Positions 25,070 through 36,572 are shown, numbered from the stretch's first letter. The stretch is DNA of 64,000 nt from Narthecium ossifragum (GCA_963920575.1 OY986968.1:26232129-26296128); one strand, 5' to 3'. Numbers and translations: made by a program. Notes: generated by a model not told the origin, from the letters alone.

Positions 25070-25625
25070 GACAATTGGTGATAACACTAGGGCGATGTAG
25101 AAACAACTTCCGAAACGAAGGAGGCTAAATAGGAACAAGAGGGATCCAACGAAGAAGACCTTTTCCTTTGTTCGGAAGAAAAGGAGGATCCGAACAAAAT
25201 AGATGAAAGGGAAGAAATCCGAGTGAATGGAAAGGAAAAAACAAAGGATGAATCCCACTTTCACTTTAAAGAGACATGCTATAAAGATAGCCCGGTTTAC
25301 GAAGATTCTTATCTTGATGGGTATCAAGATAATTGGGAATTGGGAAGACTAAAGAAGGGGGGAAGAAACGTCTGTACTCGGCTTCAAAGTTTATTTTGTA
25401 CACCGCAGGGGTTCTATTTTTCTCTTAATAGGAGTTCTAAGGTATAGGCTTGTATGGTTTTAACGAACCAACATTAGATTTTGAAAGATTAGCTAATCAA
25501 TCATATCCTGTGTCATTGGAAATACTATTCTATTTTGGTTTCCGTCTTGCTTATGCTGTCAAATCGCTGATTATACCCCTACATACATGGTTACCAGATA
25601 CCCACGGAGAAGCACATTACATCGA
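25070..25625 (+). pseudogene. Plastid-derived DNA: ycf1 fragment joined to ndhD fragment
   Basis: Bases about 25079-25355 read as part of plastid ycf1 ([36 protein letters not shown]), with a stop where Gln is expected near 25115. From about 25358 the sequence reads as plastid ndhD ([14 protein letters not shown], then after frameshifts [20 protein letters not shown] and [15 protein letters not shown]). In plastomes these genes are several kb apart, so the insert is rearranged or internally deleted. AT-rich plastid-like sequence may continue to about 25860. Confidence 0.85.
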
Positions 25626-26006
25626 TCCCTAAAACCACTGGTCCTAGAACCAGAAATAAATAGGGATACTCCCCAATTGACTTAAAACTCTAATCGGAAC
25701 CCAAGCTCAGATTGATGTTTTGTTTGAAAAAGCCTAGAATATAGATCGAATTCTTGTATTATAAGAAAAAAAATAGGGGAAGAGGAATCCTTTTTTTTAT
25801 TGAAATATGTTTGTTCATTCCTACTACTACTTATCTTAATTTTATCTTAATTCTTAATTTAGTAAAAACATTTGCTAAAAACCCCATTTGGATGATGGCA
25901 GCAGAGCAGCGATGGATGGTCGGCGGAGTTGGGATCCGGCGATTCAGGGTTTGATTGACGCTGGGCAAGGAGAAGGATTCCACCGTCCCCATCCCGATCA
26001 TTGCTA

Positions 26007-26360
26007 TGCTTTATTATTTATTTTAATCATTGCTATTTCCATAGGGTGATTATAGTACATTTCCAGATATTCCTAATTTTTGTTTGAAATGAATCTTCTA
26101 CCATTGCTTAGGATGGCTAAATGTCCACCCAAAACCATAATCTACCTATCAACCTCATAGCCTTGAAACATTGTTATACTATGTTGCTGATCTTCCCTTT
26201 GTTTGGAAAGATGGTCTTCTTCTCTACAGATTCATTCGCTCTAGGTTTCTCATGTTGTTGTTTCTTATTTTTTTTATATTTGAAAACAATCCGGTCACCT
26301 TTGCAATGGTTTACGATTTCTTGCATTAGAAAGGAGTTTAAAAGATGCATGAGTTACGAT
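26007..26360 (+). repeat. Copy of casein kinase downstream region
   Basis: Matches about 12533-12857 with substitutions and small indels (shared stretches include CATTTCCAGATATTCCTAAT, GATGGTCTTCTTCTCTACAG, and TTTACGATTTCTTG). No coding meaning. Confidence 0.85.
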
Positions 26361-26402
26361 TTCTTGAATTTAAGGAGCGGCTGAGGCGACTATTGGAAGG
26401 AT

Positions 26403-27143
26403 TTCTGCTCTGATACCATGTGAGACACTCTAACCACTCAACCCAAAAGCTTAAGCCTTTAGGAAAGGGAGTGTTAATAGGGATATACTCTAATAAAATC
26501 ATTCGATAGCAAATTAAGCACGCAAATCAACCAGCACAAAACTTATGCTTTACATCACGACAATTGATCATTCTCACCAGCGCCGCAGTACCTCCCATAG
26601 CTTCTTCAAATTGTCAATGGAGGTCAATTGCCCATAACACCAACCTAGGAACAGATTTCATGATGAGAATAAAAATAAAATTAATATGTCAATAAAAAAC
26701 AAATACAAAAATGAGAAATAATAATATCAATAACTTACTCGCTCCCCATTTGGGGGCGTCGATTTTTCTTTCAACGCCGTCAAACCTCATAATCATCTCA
26801 TTGCGAAGATCTTCAAACATCTTTTCAGCTTGAGATGAAAATGAGGTTAGACGGCGTCGAAAGAAAAATCGACGCTCCCAAATGGGGAGCGAGTAAGTTA
26901 TTGATATTATTATTTCTCATTTTTGTATTTTTTTTATTGACATATTAATTATGGGAGGTACTGCGGCGCTGGTGGGAATGATCAATTGTCGTGATGTAAA
27001 GCATAAGTTTTGTGTTGGTTGATTTGCGTGCTTAATTTGTTGTCGAATGGTTCATGTTAGACTATATATCTATTAACTCTCCCTTTTTCAAAGGCTTAAG
27101 CTTTTGGATTGAGTGGTTAGAGTGTCTCACATGGTATCAGAGC
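26403..27143. repeat. Large foldback (inverted repeat) of the 590-bp repeat family
   Basis: The left arm (about 26403-26818) and right arm (about 26842-27143) are reverse complements with a short centre near 26820-26840. The right arm lacks about 100 bases of the left arm. Each arm contains the exon-like segment that reads VERKIDAPKWGAS and ends outward with an LTR-like sequence plus TGGTATCAGAGC. On the right arm a 77-bp LTR-like segment (27055-27131, TGTTAG...CTCACA) precedes TGGTATCAGAGC (27132-27143). Confidence 0.85.
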
Positions 27144-27252
27144 AGAGGTCTCCTTTTGGGTTGAGTGGTTTGAATGCCTGCAAATACCACAAAGCAAAGC
27201 AATCATATAAGCAATACTACTTTTCCCCTCCAATAGCTATCCTAATAGATCC

Positions 27253-27525
27253 TTAAACTTTAGCACTGCTAGCATGAAAATGCTGCAAAACTGGAAAATC
27301 AATCTGGAGGCACTCGAGTCGCTCGTGTCGGGCGGCGAGGACGGAGAGGGTGGAGTCACTGATGTCGCGGCACCCATCGGCGAATACCTCCCGGAGGTCG
27401 GATGCACAAAGGCGGATAGCAGCGGATTCTGTACCCCGGAATTGGAGGCGATGAAAGGCGGATAGCAGCGACAACGAAGAGAGGAGAGAGGTGCAGGGAG
27501 GTGTCAGGAGATCTTCCTCCGGCAC
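27253..27525 (-). pseudogene. F-box/LRR-like protein fragment
   Basis: An open stretch with LCASDLREVFADGCRDISDS and TLSVLAARHERLECLQ, resembling the N-terminal leucine-rich segments of plant F-box/LRR proteins. No start, F-box or further repeats can be joined to it. Simple CT/GA-rich DNA follows. Probably a gene fragment; the family assignment is uncertain. Confidence 0.35.
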
Positions 27526-27776
27526 AGGATCGGCCCTCTTGATCTCCTCCCTCTCCCTCTCGATCTCCTCCCGATCTCCCTCCCTCTCCCTCTCGATCGG
27601 GTCTCTCTCTCGATGTCAATCGGGAAAGAAACCGCTGCACCAACGACTTGAAGAGGACCCTGCATCCCTTCCAACAACTACCACATCATAACCTACCACG
27701 AAACCACTAACCTGTAACCATCACGATGGGGCACCACCGTTGGATTCAAGCAAACCTATGATGAGGATCTACCAAC

Positions 27777-28156
27777 CAGGGGCGGATCCACATATTGATG
27801 TGGGGGGGGGGGGGGGGGGGGGGGCAGGCGCCCCCTCGGTAAAAAAAAAAAACCTACCTAATATATATAGAATACCTAATTGCCCTCCCTCCCAAATTAG
27901 ATTTGACCCCCTCTATAATTTACTGATTACTTAGAGAAAGAAATTTTTAACGATGTTCCTAATGAAGATATTATGCAATACTATCAAAATATGAAAACTC
28001 GAATGAAGCAATTGTAATTGTTTACTTTTATAGCTATGGTAATGTAATAAGATACTTATTTTGAATTTTTTAGTTAATTATTTATATATTTTCTTCTACA
28101 GTAAATTTTTTCTATTAAAGTTGTCCCCCTTCATATAAATTCTGGATCCGCCACTG
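27777..28156. mobile_element. hAT-like MITE
   Basis: Terminal inverted repeats CAGGGGCGGATCCA and TGGATCCGCCACTG, flanked by CTACCAAC (27769-27776) and CTCCCAAC (28157-28164), an 8-bp duplication with one mismatch. It contains an 18-base G run (about 27807-27824) and poly-A. No coding sequence. Confidence 0.75.
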
Positions 28157-28829
28157 CTCCCAACCCTCTGATATCAAAAGATTATGATATAACCATAGCC
28201 TCACATAAGGATGATTTGATATCTAACTTCTACTTATATATAGTATCTAACTTCTAACAACACACGTATAATATATGAATTTGATATCACTCCGACAGTT
28301 GTTCAGTTATCTTTATCCATGAATTGGGTTCGTTACTAAGGATCATCGGGAGACCATTGGACGGCCTCACCCTCGATGGGTTTGATAACGCGTGGATCCA
28401 TCCTTGGACGGTGCTGCGAGTTGCCTATGGGGTACGTAACTCTGCCGGTGGGTATCAGTTGCTCGACGGAAAAGAGTGCTTGCTACCCATGGCCACCACC
28501 AAATACAGTCCGTCCGACGGCAGTAGGTACCGTAGCGATGGTCCAATTATAGGCGTAGCGATGGTGCAAGTATGGTCGAAGACTACACGGTGGCAAGCGA
28601 TGGGTTGTTTCAATACGTGTATCCCGCATGGCGCATTCGGGAGGTTAAGAACCCAGGCGATCTTGCGCTGATATATTATTATACTAATTATTACTTTCTT
28701 CTTAACTTCTTCTATGGATTAATAGATTTTTTTTTTATTGTGATTAATACAGTGAAGGACTCCACTACTGGAAGAATTGATTTTGATTTAATAATATGCT
28801 CCTTGATTAATTCTTGAGCACTGATTTGT

Positions 28830-29190
28830 GTACATGTCCACATGGCATGTACATATACACTGCACTCACTACCGATTCAACCATCTAGTCCATCGGTAGT
28901 AAGGTATCGATGAACTAGATCAACCAATCGGTACCTCACTACCAATATATGGCACACATGTCATATTTCGGTATTGATGGACTAGATGTGAGGTACCGAA
29001 TAATCTTTCATCTAGTCCATCAATACCTCACTACCGATGGACTAATTGATTGAATCAGTACATCACTGCCGATGGATTAGTTGATTAAATTGGTACCTCA
29101 CTACCAATGGACTAGTTGATTGAATCGGTAATGAGATCGGTATCTCATTACCGATTCAACCATGTGTAGTGCACATGCCACACATGTACA
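28830..29190. repeat. Foldback element with CACTACCGATGGACTAG units
   Basis: Built of inverted and direct copies of phrases such as CTCACTACCGAT, GGACTAGTTGATTGAATCGG and their complements. The outer ends (ACATGTCCACATGGCATGTACA and TGTAGTGCACATGCCACACATGTACA type) are also inverted. A diverged relative is at 55930-56215. Confidence 0.6.
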
Positions 29191-29319
29191 CTAATCTTTT
29201 TTCTTAATTATTTCCACGAATGATGCTCCTATACATATTGCTGTCACTTTTGGAGTTCAGAGTCTTTTGGATGGAAGGTAATCTGAAATTTTCAGAACTA
29301 AACTCTCTTTATTTAATCT

Positions 29320-29455
29320 GTAGCTGCAACGGGGGTTGGGGGTACAGTAGATGCGGCGGCTACGGTGGCCGCCGTGGTGGCTACGCAGCTATCTACGTCG
29401 GGAGAGCGGTGACGGTGACGGTGGCAGTGGTGGGGCTCGCTAGGAAGGATATATA
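29320..29455 (+). pseudogene. Glycine-rich coding-like fragment
   Basis: Short GC-rich stretch in AT-rich DNA that reads NGGWGYSRCGGYGGRRGGY in one frame. It may be a piece of a glycine-rich protein gene. No start or splice structure is evident. Confidence 0.25.
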
Positions 29456-29908
29456 AGGAGGTTGAGAGATTTAAGGTATTCTTTTTAGCTATATGTCAAA
29501 TCTGATTTCATATCTTACTTTCTTCTTTTTGTTTAGTCTTGGATAATACGTTTGATGACCTATGCGACATATATAGAGTCACTCGAAATTGGGGGTCTAA
29601 TTAATGGAGATCGGTGCAATTTGCAGGCACGAAATTGAAAAACTGTGTAGTTTGCATTGGAATCCGCTAGTGAGAGCATATAGCCTGAATTTAGTGGCGT
29701 AATGTAGATAAAAGAAAAACAGTAGCATATATATATATATATTTAAAAAATAGGGACTTTTGAGTTGAATATATGTAAATATCCCTGCAGTCAAATACTA
29801 ATAATTGATATTCATTTAATAGATAGTAATTTAGAAGGAAGAGTCACTTTTTCACTACACTTTCCCGCTAGCAAACAGCACCATAGAGAGTCACTTACAG
29901 TTTACTCA

Positions 29909-30047
29909 GGTCCGTTTGGTTACCGTGGATTCTGGCGTCCGTCAAAAATGGGATCCCATTTTTCAGGATCTGTGCGGAATCTGTGCGATATCCACCCATC
30001 CGTCAGATTCCGTGGATCCACCGGGATCCTGAGATGCCAAACGGACC
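29909..30047. mobile_element. Short MITE with GGTCCGTTTGG ends
   Basis: Inverted ends GGTCCGTTTGGTTACC and ATGCCAAACGGACC enclose about 140 bases of internally palindromic GGATCC-rich sequence. CTCA occurs at both borders and may be part of the target duplication. Confidence 0.55.
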
Positions 30048-30049
30048 CT

Positions 30050-31028
30050 CAATGGTGTTCTTGAGTGATGAAGAATGCAGTGACAGCCACTGCAGCCTAC
30101 AGCTACTATACCTACACCCGTGTTAGCTAATCTGGGAATATATTGGTAGCAATAAATCCCATGAAATTGTCAGACAAATCCTCCATTAATATGAAATCCG
30201 ATTTTATGGAATCCAAGTGTTGAGGCAGATGATGAATTCAGTTCTGCACAAATATGGCTGAAACATGGCCCGTATAATAAATAGGTCAGACCGTCAGACG
30301 CCATTCAAAGTTGGATGGATAGTAAATATCCCTCATGGAATGTCTTCTACTCGTCTACACACTGACCTCTTTCTAGTCTATATAATTAGTCTCAGCATTG
30401 AGTTTAAAAGATACGTATAAAAAACTTTAGCGATGTTATTGGCCAAAGCCGCTAAACAAAATCATGGCCTACCGATTCTACTCCCGATTCTGCTATCGTC
30501 ACAACTTACATAACTTTCTAAATTTCTAAAAGGATACTCAATATGCTTGCAATTTTCACGAAAAATGCATGTTGACCTTGGAAAAATTTGATGAAACTAA
30601 AACTAACAAAATCTAATGTTTTTATTTATATACATTTTTTATTTAAAAATTGAGTCTTAAACGATGGCTTAGAGGAGGGATGAATCAGGGTGCATCACAC
30701 ACACGATGCACCCTGAGTGCTCGATCTCGTGTTTGCTTCGCCACATACATATGTTGATGCATGCACCATCTGATGCAAAAAATAGCTAATACCGTGCATC
30801 GCATGAAATGACCAAAATCTTATGCGGTGCATTTGATGTGCACCCATGAACATATTAAAATATATTGAATAAAGTTATGTGAATATTATTTTAATTTCAA
30901 TAAATTCATTATATTATGACACATATATATTTAATAAAGTTATGTGAATATTAGAATATATTTGTGTCTAACTTTATTACGTGAACATTTAAATTTAACT
31001 TTTAATGTGTAGTGTGTGTATATATATA
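30050..31028. other. AT-rich region without genes
   Basis: No recognisable gene. Contains a short palindrome CAGGGTGCATC/GATGCACCCTG (about 30688-30716) and otherwise AT-rich unique-looking DNA. Confidence 0.4.
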
Positions 31029-31217
31029 TCATCCTTATATGAGGCTATGGTTATAAATGAAACTTTTGTTATCCTATGTGGCGGGAGAATGTCCTAGGAG
31101 GCGCTTATGTGGCATGATAATCCTAGGTTAAGGGGGGTTTAGTAGGAGGGAGTTATTGGGTGGTTATTGAGGGTGTGGTTGGTGGTTGCCCTGCCAGGTG
31201 GCAGGAGTCACCACTAG
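31029..31217 (+). mobile_element. Small Helitron-like element
   Basis: Begins TCATCCTTATATGAGG just after an A. Ends with the hairpin CCTGCCA-GG-TGGCAGG, 12 bases later CTAG (31214-31217), followed by T. This fits Helitron ends (5' TC, 3' stem-loop then CTRR, insertion between A and T). Only 189 bp, no coding. Confidence 0.5.
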
Positions 31218-31225
31218 TATATATA

Positions 31226-31629
31226 TCAACCTTATAAGGAGCAATAACGGTTAACCTGCATTAATTCATATCCCCTAAGTTTCTTTATATATATTCTCTA
31301 AGTTTGTTTTATATAAACATGCATTAATTCATATCAACCTAAGTTCTATTAATATTATCTTATGCAATATGCAAAGACTTATATTATATTTATATTTATT
31401 TTATATACCCTAAGTTAGACTTATAATATTTTATTTTATTTTATATTTTATATTTTATTTATTGGCTATGTTTTATGATGGCAGTGAACAAAAAGCTATG
31501 ACCAACCTTCGAACCCTGGACGATCTACGGGTCAACACAGCCGTCTAACCAGACAAACTACAGGGAGTTTGTTAAAATTTTATATTAATAATAACTAAAA
31601 ACTGTGCCAGGGGCACATGTGAGTACTAG
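31226..31629 (+). mobile_element. Second Helitron-like element
   Basis: Begins TCAACCTTATAAGG after A. Ends with hairpin TGTGCC-AGG-GGCACA, then CTAG at 31626-31629 followed by T. The start resembles that of the neighbouring 31029 element. No coding sequence. Confidence 0.5.
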
Positions 31630-31639
31630 TATATATATA

Positions 31640-32375
31640 AGGAAATATTTATGAGTAGACTTATGACTCATATGTCTACGTGGATAAAATCTCCTATTTA
31701 ATTGGTTATCGGTGCCATGTGGCATGAGTGGTTATGAGAGAGAGATAGTAGAGTAGTGTGGGTGGTGGTTAGTCGTGCCAAGTGCTTAGTGGGGCCACCT
31801 AGTGTGTGTCTATATAAGGTTCTATGACTTATCATCTGAGTCATAAAATTATGGGCGCGTGGCATGTACACGTGGCATAGGGTTGTAACTAAAATAAAGA
31901 GAGAGAGGATAGTGGTTGGGGGGGGGGGGGGCAAAGAGGCCCACCTGCTGAGTCATATGCCACGTCATAATCAATCTCTGATGTGGCGCACACATGATGT
32001 AAGGTTGGTTATTATAGAAAGAGAGAGAGACGAGAGAGAGTGTGGGGGTGGGTGGTTAGCCTTGCCAGGTGGCACAGGGCCCACCTAGTCTACTATATAA
32101 GATCGGCTTTTATGACTTATCATCTGAATTATAATATGAGTCATAAAACTATATACGTGTGGTATGTACATGTAGCATAGGGTTGAAACCAAATAAAGAG
32201 AGAGAGAAAGGATAGTGTGCAGAGGCACGAGGGCCATCTGCTGAGTCATATGTCATATCATAACCAATTTCTAACAAGGCGTACACGTGACATAAGGTTT
32301 GTTATTATAAAGAGAGAGGGAGAGAGGGAGAGAGGGAAACGAGAGAGAGAGAGAGTCATATGCCATATCATAACC
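31640..32375 (+). repeat. Tandem, Helitron-like repeats of about 290 bp
   Basis: Units starting TCTATATAAGGTTC (about 31809) and TCTACTATATAAGATC (32089) share phrases TGACTTATCATCTGA, AGTCATAAAA, GGCATGTACACGTGGCATAGGG and GA-rich tracts. The unit ending at 32088 closes with TGCCA-GG-TGGCA hairpin and CTAG, directly followed by the next unit. A 13-base G run (31919-31931) is present. Confidence 0.5.
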
Positions 32376-32380
32376 AATTT

Positions 32381-32873
32381 CTACGTGTTTTTATCGATGC
32401 ATATGCTTGTGCTTGTGTTATGATGAATAATCCCCCCATCGATTGGTCGCATGACAAAGACCTAGACCTAGTTGAGGTAATATCGACCATGAGTCCTATT
32501 GAAATCTTAATTATGGAAAGCAAGGATATGGCTATGGAAAACTATTCTTGGTTCTTAAATTTTGAAACTTTGTACCGCTTATGCTTACAATTCTTTGGGT
32601 TTAGGATCAACGACGGGAAAAAGAAACTCCCCTGGTAAGGGGACTAATTTTTTTTTGTTAAATCCATGCGTCAGAGTGATCTTCTCTTTTTCTTGTATAT
32701 TATGTTGTAGCTTCTAAAAGCGTGGCGGTGCCGGTGCTTGCTGGTTTGTTGCTGAGTAGGGAATTAGGGAGAGTAGTTGAAGCGGATAACGCAGAAAAGT
32801 TTGGTGTGTTGGAGGGTAAGGGTATGATTCAGGTGAAGCAGGAGGCTGTGAACAAAGATGGGGGTGAAGTGTA
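32381..32873 (+). pseudogene. Duplicate of small unknown gene, first exon missing
   Basis: Matches about 34755-35242 with few changes. The last exon (from about 32711) reads SKSVAVPVLAGLLLSREL then GRVVEADNAEKFGVLEGKG to a stop at about 32871-32873, uninterrupted. No equivalent of the ATG-containing first exon at 34592 lies upstream; instead the match begins directly after the Helitron-like repeats. Confidence 0.5.
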
Positions 32874-32899
32874 ATCTCTTGGCAAACTGGTTGCATCTA

Positions 32900-34480
32900 T
32901 CTTTTGGTCATTGTGTTTGTGTGATCACTCAACAATCTTGTAGCTGTGCGTTCAACTATCATGCCATGATAGACATCTACTTATATATCTAGCTTATTAT
33001 GTGTCTCGACTCTCGACAGTCTAAGCTGAAGTTTCTGTGTGATAGTATGAAGCTTATGGGTGTAGTCATTTGGATTGGTCGAAGATCTGATGATATGAGC
33101 TTCAAGTTGTCTTGTCATTTCAATTTCTTTTTCTTTATCGTCGAGCTTCCTTCCCCGTTCCAAGTTGAAGTTTCAGTATGATAATATTTAGCTTATAATA
33201 TCGAAGATCTGATATTGTGAAGTTCAATTGATATAATCAGCTGTTGCATTCAGCCTCTCAAATATTAATCCTTCATCATCACTTCATCACTATTTTTCGA
33301 GCATTCTGATTAATTAGTGCGGGGATTTCACTTTCCATTTTTGAAAGTAGGAAAAATAGAGCAAACAAGTCCTCCAAACTGGACTATTCACCAATTATCC
33401 ATACCTTTTTAATCGACCGGACTTGTAGATCGAGATAACCAAAACATGAATAAATTTTCATACTTTTGAAATAATATGAAAAATGATTGAAAATAAAAAA
33501 TTCAATCTTTTCAATTTTTGTAGTTACTTTTCAAAAAAGAAAATTCAATTTTTATGAGGGAAATTCACTTTCCAATATTTCTAGTCATTTTTCAATATTT
33601 ATAGTTACTCTTCAAGTTTTTTTTTAATTTTTGTTGAAGAGTAATTTGATGGAAAATAACTTATAAGATGGTGGCTACTTTTCAATATTTGGAAAAATAC
33701 GATAGTTACTTTCCAAAAATAATAGTTGAAAAATATTGGGAGACCCTTCTCCACGGTAGTTACTTTTCAAAATAAGTAGGGCTGACTTAAGTGGTAGTTA
33801 CTTTCCATAATGCTGGTGGTAGTTACTTTTCACAATTTTATTAGCTATTTTTCACGGTAGTTACTTTTCACGAAATAATAATGGCAAAAATTAGTTAAAA
33901 TAAGGAAACTATGGGGAAAATAAAGAAAAATAATAGGGGAATTTCACTTTGCATTTTTTAAAATGAAAAATAACTTTAGTTTCCACCATAGTTACTTTAC
34001 GCGGTAGTTATTTTTCACCAATAATATGTAAAAAAAATCAACTAAAATAAAAAAATATAGAATAAATGATGAAAATATTGGGGGACCAGTCTTCACGATA
34101 GTTACTTTTCAAAAAAAATTAGGGCCGACTTAAGTGATGCTTACTTTCCATAATTTTATTAGTCACTTTTCACAATTTTGGTAATTACTTCTTACAATTT
34201 TGGTAGTTACTTCCACAATTCTGGTACTTACTTTCCACCACCATTTTGATAGTTACTTTTCATAATTTTGATGATTACTTTTACAATTCTAGTAGTTTCT
34301 TTTCAGACGAGACCAGGCCGATGGGTCGGACACTTACTGGATCCGGATCTATTATCCGAATAATCAAAGATAGAGGACGAAATCCAGCCCGTCGGCCGTC
34401 GGATTACCGGGTCGGGCACTAATCGGATCCGGAGCAAACATACCAAATATCGCGGGCAATAAAAAGGGCACAAGGGAGCT
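32900..34480. repeat. AT-rich region with many TAGTTACTTTTCA repeats
   Basis: Between about 33540 and 34300 the phrase TAGTTACTTTTCA(CAATTTT) and close variants recurs more than 15 times at irregular spacing. No gene is seen. The outer parts are ordinary AT-rich DNA. Confidence 0.55.
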
Positions 34481-34591
34481 AGCGATGCCGATGCCCTATT
34501 TATTTATTATTCGGCTCCTCTCCCCAGTCCTCTCCTCTCTATCTCCCCTCTTCGGAATCGGCGGTGGTGTCTTGCATCCAAATTGCGATCG

Positions 34592-35242
34592 ATGGGGCTT
34601 CTGCGTAGAGCGTTTAATTGGCTCACATGCGAATTAGGTAATCTTGTGCTTCCTTGCTAATGGTTCCTTGTAATTTTTCCTCGAGTTCATGTTTAGAACT
34701 CCGCCGTGGGGTAAAATTCCCTTGAGCAACCGAACCGCGATTATCTCTGCTTTTCTACGTGTTTTTATCGATGCATATGCTTGTGCTTGTGTTCTGATGA
34801 ATAATCCCCCCATCGATTGGTCGCATGACAAAGACCTAGACCTAGTTGCGGTAATATCGACCATGAGTCCTGTTGAAATATTAATTATAGAAAGCAAGGA
34901 TATGGCTAAGGAAAACTAATCTTGGTTCTTAAATTTTGAAACTTTGTACCGCTTATGCTTACAATTCTTTGGATTTAGGATCAATGACGGGAAAAAGAAG
35001 CTCCCCTGGTTAGGGGACTAATTTTTTCCACGAATATATTAATGTTGTTAAATCCATGCCTCAGAGTGATCTTCTCGTTTTGTTGTCTATTATGTTGTAG
35101 ATTCTAAAAGCGTGGCGGCGCTTGTTGGTTTGGTGGTGAGTAGGGAATTATGGAGAACGCAGAAAAGTTTGGTGTGTTGGAGGGTAAGGGTATGATTCAG
35201 GGGAAGCAGGAGGCTGTGAACAAAGATGGGGGTGAAGTGTAA
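34592..35242 (+). pseudogene. Small unknown gene, second exon damaged
   Basis: A CT-rich leader precedes ATG 34592. Exon 1 (34592-34637) reads MGLLRRAFNWLTCEL then donor GTAATC. The second exon starts at 35101 after TTGTAG and reads SKSVAALVGLVVSREL, but compared with the copy at 32711 it lacks about 16 bases and goes out of frame, ending early. If intact it would encode about 65 residues. I do not recognise the family. Confidence 0.4.
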
Positions 35243-35334
35243 TGTCTTGGCAAGCTGGGAGAATGAAGGGAGCTGCTGCTCCCGCCCCACCCTGACACAC
35301 CGCCCCTCGACCCCCCACTTATAAAATTTCATTT

Positions 35335-35800
35335 ATACCCCCTCACCCCTTCAGCCGTAATAATTGACTTTTCTTTCTCTTTGTTTTCTCTCAATTTTTT
35401 TTTTTAGTTTCGTTTCTTTTGTTTTTTCATTGTTTTGTTTCTTTTATCTGTTTTCTTTATTCTTTTTATCAATTTTTTTTTTGTTATAAGCTTTTTTCTT
35501 GGTAAAGAAGTTTGTTTATTTTTTAGTTGTAGATTTTGGGAGTCATTATTTAAATTTTTTTTAAAATATATAAAAATATGGATCAAAATAAAAAGTATAT
35601 ATATGAAAATAATAAAAATACTAATAATTAAAAAATGCATTGTGTTTTGTGAAAAGTCTCCAAGCTAATATTGATTTAGCCATGTTCAGGGAAGAGTACA
35701 TGTAACAATACACCAAAAAGAGATACACAAAAATATAATAAAATACAAATTCTAATCAATATTCCCTCCAAATTCGGCTCCCGGTGCACTTGGTGTTGTA
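35335..35800. other. T-rich spacer
   Basis: Runs of T and simple AT-rich DNA. Open frames here are composition artefacts. No features seen. Confidence 0.4.
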
Positions 35801-35804
35801 CCTA

Positions 35805-36572
35805 TTACTTTGTACCACAAATAAACACGTGTTGTATAACTAGTGGCCCATCCTTTAGCTTCATACGATGAATGTTGCCACCACCACGTTGGAATGGTGG
35901 TACAGGGTAATGAGGGTGTAAAAAAACTTGCACGAAGTGATTGTCAACATGAGCAATAGCTATTTCTCGACGCTCTTGGTTTGGAACTGGAGGAGTTCTT
36001 AATGGTAAGTAAGTAAAACAACTCCTAACATTCAAATCAAATGTATGCAGTACAAGGTTGTACCTTGATGCGATGACAATTCCCAAAGGCATAGAGTCCA
36101 TCTAATACATCTCTGGTGCCCACGGCTCGAACTAATTCAGTGAGAATAATAGATTAGCTATCAAATTCCGATCTGAATAAAGCTGATCATATAAATCCTT
36201 ATTTTGTTGAATCTCTTCCATAAGCTCGAATCGTACTTGAGACCAATTATTTTCACCATACCCAATTAGTGTGGTTATCGCCCTGAATCCACAATGACCA
36301 TCAGGTTGAACGTCAACAGTGTGAAAAATATAACGCGTGCGACTAGCCGTTTCGACCGGCTCGACGAGCCCAACAAGATTCATTGGAATCGAAAATCTCT
36401 TCATGACTTGGGCCTCCAAATCACCAAATTCATTTTCCTTATGCCCTAAATTTTTATTAAACAAAACTAAAAAAAAAAACAAAGAAACATGTAACAATGA
36501 AGAACAATGAAGAGGGGGTATAATAGTAAATTTCAATGAGATAATGCTGGTGTCTGGGGGCGGGAGTAGCAA
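35805..36572 (-). pseudogene. OTU-type cysteine protease fragment (transposon-associated)
   Basis: The upstream part reads FHTVDVQPDGHCGFRAITTL, with the OTU catalytic Asp and Cys, and NNWSQVRFELMEEI. The downstream part reads AHVDNHFVQVFLHPHYPVPP with the catalytic His region and GIVIASRYN. Stops near 36105-36135 separate the two, and the C-terminal half drifts. In plants such OTU domains commonly accompany Mutator-like and related transposases; no transposase is seen here. Confidence 0.65.

Noticed and set aside
28324..28671. 115-codon plus-strand frame (MGSLLRIIGRPLDGLTLDG...)
   Set aside because: More GC-rich than its surroundings and possibly an old gene piece, but I could not recognise a family or splice structure in any frame.
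35404..35668. Lys- or Phe-rich frames on both strands
   Set aside because: Poly-T/poly-A composition artefacts.
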